The translations under genes and the position numbers were made by a program. A stretch of 64,000 bases of DNA from Flagellimonas_B algarum (GTDB taxonomy: Bacteria; Bacteroidota; Bacteroidia; Flavobacteriales; Flavobacteriaceae), in NCBI RefSeq assembly GCF_040513375.1, contig NZ_JBEVTG010000005.1:11325-75324 (forward strand), written 5' to 3'. Below the pieces are notes generated by a model. That model was not told where the DNA came from. It saw nothing but the letters and a program-made list of their open reading frames with translations, and did not search any database. How positions within the stretch are numbered: the first letter of the stretch is position 1; every line of letters starts with the position of its first letter. Shown here in pieces: positions 60,523-64,000 of the stretch.

Positions 60523-62538
60523 TTACCTGTTAATGTATATGTAGCCTGATAACTGTTTCATACTTCCTGCTTGGTCTTCATAATCTATGATGTAGAAATA
60601 TGTTCCTACGGGAAGTTTGTTGTCTTGATCAACGGTGACCCGCCCTTCGGAGGTACCATCGAAGACATTCCCTGAGGAGTTATAGGCTTTGGTAACATAT
60701 ACCAGTACGCCCCATCGGTTATAAATTTTAACGGTGTTGTTTGGAAAGTTTTCAATATTCGCGATACGAAGCACATCATGGATGCCATCCCCGTTCGGAG
60801 TCAGCACGTTGAACACTTCGATCTCATCGGAACCGGTAGGTTCTAAGTCTGGGTCCAAATAGTTCGGTGTTCCATCGGAATCGGAATCGTCATTGCTGAA
60901 ATCACCGTCCTGATCCAAATCCTCGTCAATGGTCTCGATACCATCATCATCATCATCGGGATCTCGATAGTCAGGAATGCCGTCGCCATCGGTATCGGGC
61001 AAATCAGTTGTAGGATCGTTGACCTGATCGTTCGGATCTTCATCGATTTGGGTATCCCCTTCGTATCCATCGTCCAATCCATCGTTGTCCTTATCCGAAC
61101 CAACGAATACGACATCAGCCACCCCGTCTTGGTCAAAGTCATGGCCCTCTATGCGATCGGGTACCCCATCGTCATCACTATCTTCGTCTACATAATCAGG
61201 AATACCATCTCCATCGGTATCTACTGGGATCAAGCCTACGTTTCCGCCGTTCTCATAGACATCATCCAAACCATTTCCGTTGAGGTCGCCGCCGCTCGGT
61301 GGCAGGTACCCCAGCGTGGTTTGGGCTTCAATATTATCGGGTATACCGTCATTGTCACTATCGATATCCAAATAATCGGGTACCCCATCCCCATCGGTAT
61401 CCGTAGGGTTGGTACTTGGATCATTATCACCGTCGGTATTCAAATCCTCAAAAGCGTCAACGATACCATCGTTATCGGCATCAATATCGATTTGATCCGT
61501 GACGATAACGGTTACGGTGGCCGTACTACAGTTTCCTAAGGCATCACAAATCGTGTAATCGAAGGTATCCGTTCCGGTAAAACCTGGATTCGGGGTATAG
61601 GTTACGAAATCATCCGAAGGATCATTCGGTGTACCGTTATCGTTGATGGTTACCGTACCATTTGATGCCGGGGTCGTTGTGAACGTTCCTGAAGTCGGCA
61701 CATCATTGTCATTGGCCAGTACCATAATATCCACAGCTACATCCTCTTCTGTAGTGACCGAGTCGTCAAATGCATCAACAATCGGTAAGACATCAATGGT
61801 AACCGTAGCGGTACTGCAATCCCCCATCGCATTACAAACGGTGTAGTCGAAAGAATCGGGTCCGTTGTAATCAGGATCAGGCGTATAGGTCACGATATCA
61901 TCCGAAGGATCGTTCGGCGTTCCATTATCATCAATGGTCACCGTTCCATTCGCTGGATTTGTTGTGGTCAAGGTGCCGGTGGTAGGTATATCGGTATCAT
62001 TATCAAATAGTGGTACCACTACGGATTCGTCTTCATTCACCGTGACGAAATCATCGACCAAGGTCGCTGCCTGATTCAAACAAACCACGGTAAATCTGGG
62101 GAGTTCAATGGCGTTTCCGGCCTTTGTAATCGTGGCAACATAGCGTTCAACGGTCGTTGTTGCGATAACGGTAGGTTGGGTGCCGGTCAATGAGGGATCG
62201 TTCCAACCGATAGTCGCACTGCCTTGGAGGTTGGCACTTACATCCAAGGTTACTTCGTTAAATGGGGCGTTGCAATTCGTTACGATGAAATAGCCCGTGG
62301 CGTTCGATCCGCATAAGGTACCATCGTAGGTAGCGAAGTAAACACCAGGTTGGGTAACCTCATAAAAAGAATCCGTTGCCAAAACGGTGGCCGGGTCACT
62401 GGCCTCATACCACCTGAAATTCGTTTCATCTCCTGAATTGGGGGCTTGGAGCAAGAATTGGGCATGCAGTTGCCCCGCTGCAAAAAACAACATGAGGCAT
62501 ACGAGGATGGGCCGAATATGTAAGTAGGTTGTATTCAA
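60523..62538 (-). CDS. gliding-motility-associated (type B CTD) secreted protein
   Basis: 671 aa. Signal (MNTTYLHIRPILVCLMLFFA, ending QLHAQ) from a TTG start at 62538; no ATG precedes it. Two cadherin-like/Ig repeats (about 155-345) each hold GTPNDPSDD and CSTATVT; then about 220 residues of TSP3-like calcium motifs (DTDGDGIPDY, DNDGIPDNIEA). The C-terminal about 90 residues (FNVLTPNGDGIHDVLRIANI to LSGYIYINR) are the type B T9SS sorting domain. Secreted adhesin or surface protein. Confidence 0.9.
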   Translation of the reverse strand: MNTTYLHIRPILVCLMLFFAAGQLHAQFLLQAPNSGDETNFRWYEASDPATVLATDSFYEVTQPGVYFATYDGTLCGSNATGYFIVTNCNAPFNEVTLDVSANLQGSATIGWNDPSLTGTQPTVIATTTVERYVATITKAGNAIELPRFTVVCLNQAATLVDDFVTVNEDESVVVPLFDNDTDIPTTGTLTTTNPANGTVTIDDNGTPNDPSDDIVTYTPDPDYNGPDSFDYTVCNAMGDCSTATVTIDVLPIVDAFDDSVTTEEDVAVDIMVLANDNDVPTSGTFTTTPASNGTVTINDNGTPNDPSDDFVTYTPNPGFTGTDTFDYTICDALGNCSTATVTVIVTDQIDIDADNDGIVDAFEDLNTDGDNDPSTNPTDTDGDGVPDYLDIDSDNDGIPDNIEAQTTLGYLPPSGGDLNGNGLDDVYENGGNVGLIPVDTDGDGIPDYVDEDSDDDGVPDRIEGHDFDQDGVADVVFVGSDKDNDGLDDGYEGDTQIDEDPNDQVNDPTTDLPDTDGDGIPDYRDPDDDDDGIETIDEDLDQDGDFSNDDSDSDGTPNYLDPDLEPTGSDEIEVFNVLTPNGDGIHDVLRIANIENFPNNTVKIYNRWGVLVYVTKAYNSSGNVFDGTSEGRVTVDQDNKLPVGTYFYIIDYEDQAGSMKQLSGYIYINR

Positions 62539-62560
62539 AATAGGCTGCTGCTCCTTTTGT

Positions 62561-63208
62561 TTATTTTACGACAAAGACTACATTGATCAATGAATTGTAA
62601 TCTGCCGGCTGACCAACAATGTCGTATTCCATTTCACCATTCGATCCGTCAATGCTGATATTGGCGAAAACCGCAGGATCGAAAAACGTTACATAGTAAT
62701 ACAGTTCGTTAGCTGCATACACCGGGATATCGGGTGCGGTGGTCGAACCATCCACACTCTTAACCAGATTCACATTGCCCGAACCGAATTGATCCAGATA
62801 TTCTTGATACAAATTCACCGTTCTGTTCGTGCCGTTGGTCGAAGCGTCAATGGCAATTGAAGGAGGGTAGAAAATCCGCCCAGAGGCCGAGGTGATGGGC
62901 GCGATATCTTGAATTGCCTCTTCTACGGTAGTTTCAGTGTTGCCGTCGCCATCGACATCAGCCGGGGTATCCGAGTTTACCTCAGAAGCCGTTTGATCAT
63001 CGGTGGCCCGTTCCCAAACCGAACCGGTAAAGTAGTAAATGGTGTTTTGATCGGTGTTGTACAAACACTGTCCGACCGTTGCTCCGGTGATGTTGTTCAT
63101 TTCGGTATTGGTGGCCGTGGGCATGCCCATTAGGCTCCCTGCATCGACCTGTGCACTTACCGAGGCTACGGATACTAAGAATCCAATAGTCAAAATCACA
63201 TTTTTCAT
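62561..63208 (-). CDS. secreted hypothetical protein of the adhesin locus
   Basis: 215 aa. Signal MKNVILTIGFLVSVASVSAQ, then an Asn/Thr/Asp-rich body: NITGATVGQCLYNTDQNTIY, DVDGDGNTETTVEEAIQDIA, and a sandwich-like C-terminal half. It shares the D-x-DGxxETTVxEA segment with the next gene. No CTD. 22 bp before the T9SS substrate gene. Confidence 0.82.
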   Translation of the reverse strand: MKNVILTIGFLVSVASVSAQVDAGSLMGMPTATNTEMNNITGATVGQCLYNTDQNTIYYFTGSVWERATDDQTASEVNSDTPADVDGDGNTETTVEEAIQDIAPITSASGRIFYPPSIAIDASTNGTNRTVNLYQEYLDQFGSGNVNLVKSVDGSTTAPDIPVYAANELYYYVTFFDPAVFANISIDGSNGEMEYDIVGQPADYNSLINVVFVVK

Positions 63209-63237
63209 TCGAATCTTCTTTATCTAATTGGTTTGAT

Positions 63238-64000
63238 TTAGTTAGGGATGACTATGACCGTGAACATAAAGTCCAAATCGATATCATCTTTTTGCGTGGT
63301 TCCATTATCACTATCCCCGATATTGACTTTAAACCCGGACGTTTGTTGATCGTAATAGGTAATCCCGGGGTCATCATAGTTTGCCGATGAGTTTCCTGGG
63401 CAGTTTCCTCCACAGTCCGGAATGGTCAATTGGATGATGTAGTTCGTATTCGCCAAGGCGGATGAAAAGGTGATTTGATAATCGCCCTCGGTTCCTCCAC
63501 TACCGTTATTGGTGGTCAATTTGGAAACGGTAGCATTGTAAATGGCAGCAGCCGTTCCATTGGCATTGATCTTTCCAGTGGCATAGATTTTAGGCATGGC
63601 CGCCAAAGCATCCAGTGCTTCTTGAACCGTGGTTTCATCGGTACCATCCTCATCGAGGTCTACATCAGTTGCCAAATCCACTTCATCGGCTTCCTGATCA
63701 TCGGTGCCTCCATTATCGTCTACCCATGAGTAGACCCCACTGCCGTTTGTGCTCAATACTTGGCCGTTGGTACCACCAGTCGGTAGTTCGATCTCGTTCG
63801 TACTGTCATTATCGTTATCCGCAATGGATACCGTACCTCCACCATCACTTAAGGTTACATCGGTACCTGAACGTGAAATGGTCTGTAGCTCGTTGCTTGC
63901 ATCGGCATCCGCATCATCGACCAAAGCCGAGAGGTTGACCGTTACATCCGTGGTTCCTTCACTGATCGTCAACACGTTGCTACCGTCCAAACTGGCTGCG
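63238..64000 (-). CDS. repeat-rich surface protein, 5' part outside the window
   Basis: The open frame continues past position 64000, so only the C-terminal about 253 residues are seen. It is built of Asp/Asn/Thr/Gly-rich repeats (GGTVSIADNDNDSTNEIELP, GTNGQVLSTNGSGVYSW) like flavobacterial tail-fibre-type or hyalin-like surface proteins, then a sandwich-like end (YIIQLTIPDCGGNCPGNSSA). It contains DVDLDEDGTDETTVQEALDA, related to a segment of the downstream gene. Probably first genes of the adhesin operon lie beyond the window. Confidence 0.8.
   Translation of the reverse strand, partial: AASLDGSNVLTISEGTTDVTVNLSALVDDADADASNELQTISRSGTDVTLSDGGGTVSIADNDNDSTNEIELPTGGTNGQVLSTNGSGVYSWVDDNGGTDDQEADEVDLATDVDLDEDGTDETTVQEALDALAAMPKIYATGKINANGTAAAIYNATVSKLTTNNGSGGTEGDYQITFSSALANTNYIIQLTIPDCGGNCPGNSSANYDDPGITYYDQQTSGFKVNIGDSDNGTTQKDDIDLDFMFTVIVIPN

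Noticed and set aside
60523..64000. Repetitive DNA as CRISPR or phage tail fibre module
   Set aside because: Repeats are protein-coding, of variable length and without spacers; no phage genes are nearby and a T9SS context is clear.

Overview
The window looks like a chromosomal segment of a pigmented marine Flavobacteriaceae (Bacteroidota). This rests on Bacteroidota promoters (TTG, about 20 bp, then TAnnTTTG), almost no Shine-Dalgarno sequences, a type IX secretion PorP/SprF protein next to a gliding-motility C-terminal-domain protein, the Bacteroidota-only DUF4295 protein in the L28-L33 operon, many SpII lipoproteins and a split transketolase. I see no plasmid, phage, IS or CRISPR signature. 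About 74 protein genes and two tRNAs are supported. The genus is not determined.

Layout. 1-7.3 kb: lptF/G-type permease (partial) and tgt, two-subunit transketolase, an outer-membrane barrel protein, an FKBP lipoprotein, an S4 protein, a phosphoribosyltransferase and shikimate kinase. 7.4-13.5 kb: tRNA-Lys and tRNA-Leu, then a tightly overlapped carotenoid operon: a MerR/B12-binding regulator of the CarH/LitR type, crtI, crtB, crtZ, a second desaturase (crtD-like) and cruF. Together these predict a monocyclic 1'-hydroxy carotenoid of the saproxanthin/myxol type; no lycopene cyclase lies here. 13.5-20.3 kb: a pair of thioredoxin-fold membrane proteins (one lacking the active-site cysteines), aconitase, a MoxR ATPase and two SurA-like periplasmic folding factors.

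20.4-31.8 kb: two SRPBCC proteins around a serine hydrolase, fasciclin divergent from an ECF sigma/RskA anti-sigma pair, aqpZ, rimO, a beta-lactamase-fold lipoprotein, an amidase lipoprotein, a DUF2911 protein and ftsY. 31.9-42.0 kb: DUF4295-rpmG-rpmB, cinA, an Hpt protein, a FAH hydrolase, a DEDDh exonuclease, an esterase, a 2-oxoacid dehydrogenase E2, recR, a sodium:solute symporter, a CoA-binding protein and fabH. 42.0-50.2 kb: a structured non-coding gap, htpG, an unknown membrane protein, an ECF sigma with its membrane partner divergent from a DUF6249 protein (both promoters carry TGTAACC-N16-CGTC), a MOSC protein, and AraC-AlkB.

50.3-57.5 kb: a five-gene overlapping cluster (SPFH, PH-like membrane protein, DUF4177-like, alpha/beta hydrolase, ribbon-helix-helix) with a repeated sequence in its upstream region, then a DUF5916 protein, a DUF819 transporter and a DUF4369 lipoprotein. 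57.6-64 kb: manA, queD, idi, PorP/SprF and three secreted repeat or adhesin-like proteins, the last running off the window. The most interesting items are the possibly light-controlled carotenoid operon with its putative operator, the shared ECF promoter pair, the SPFH-RHH cluster, the zinc-motif-less Tgt and the structured fabH-htpG gap.
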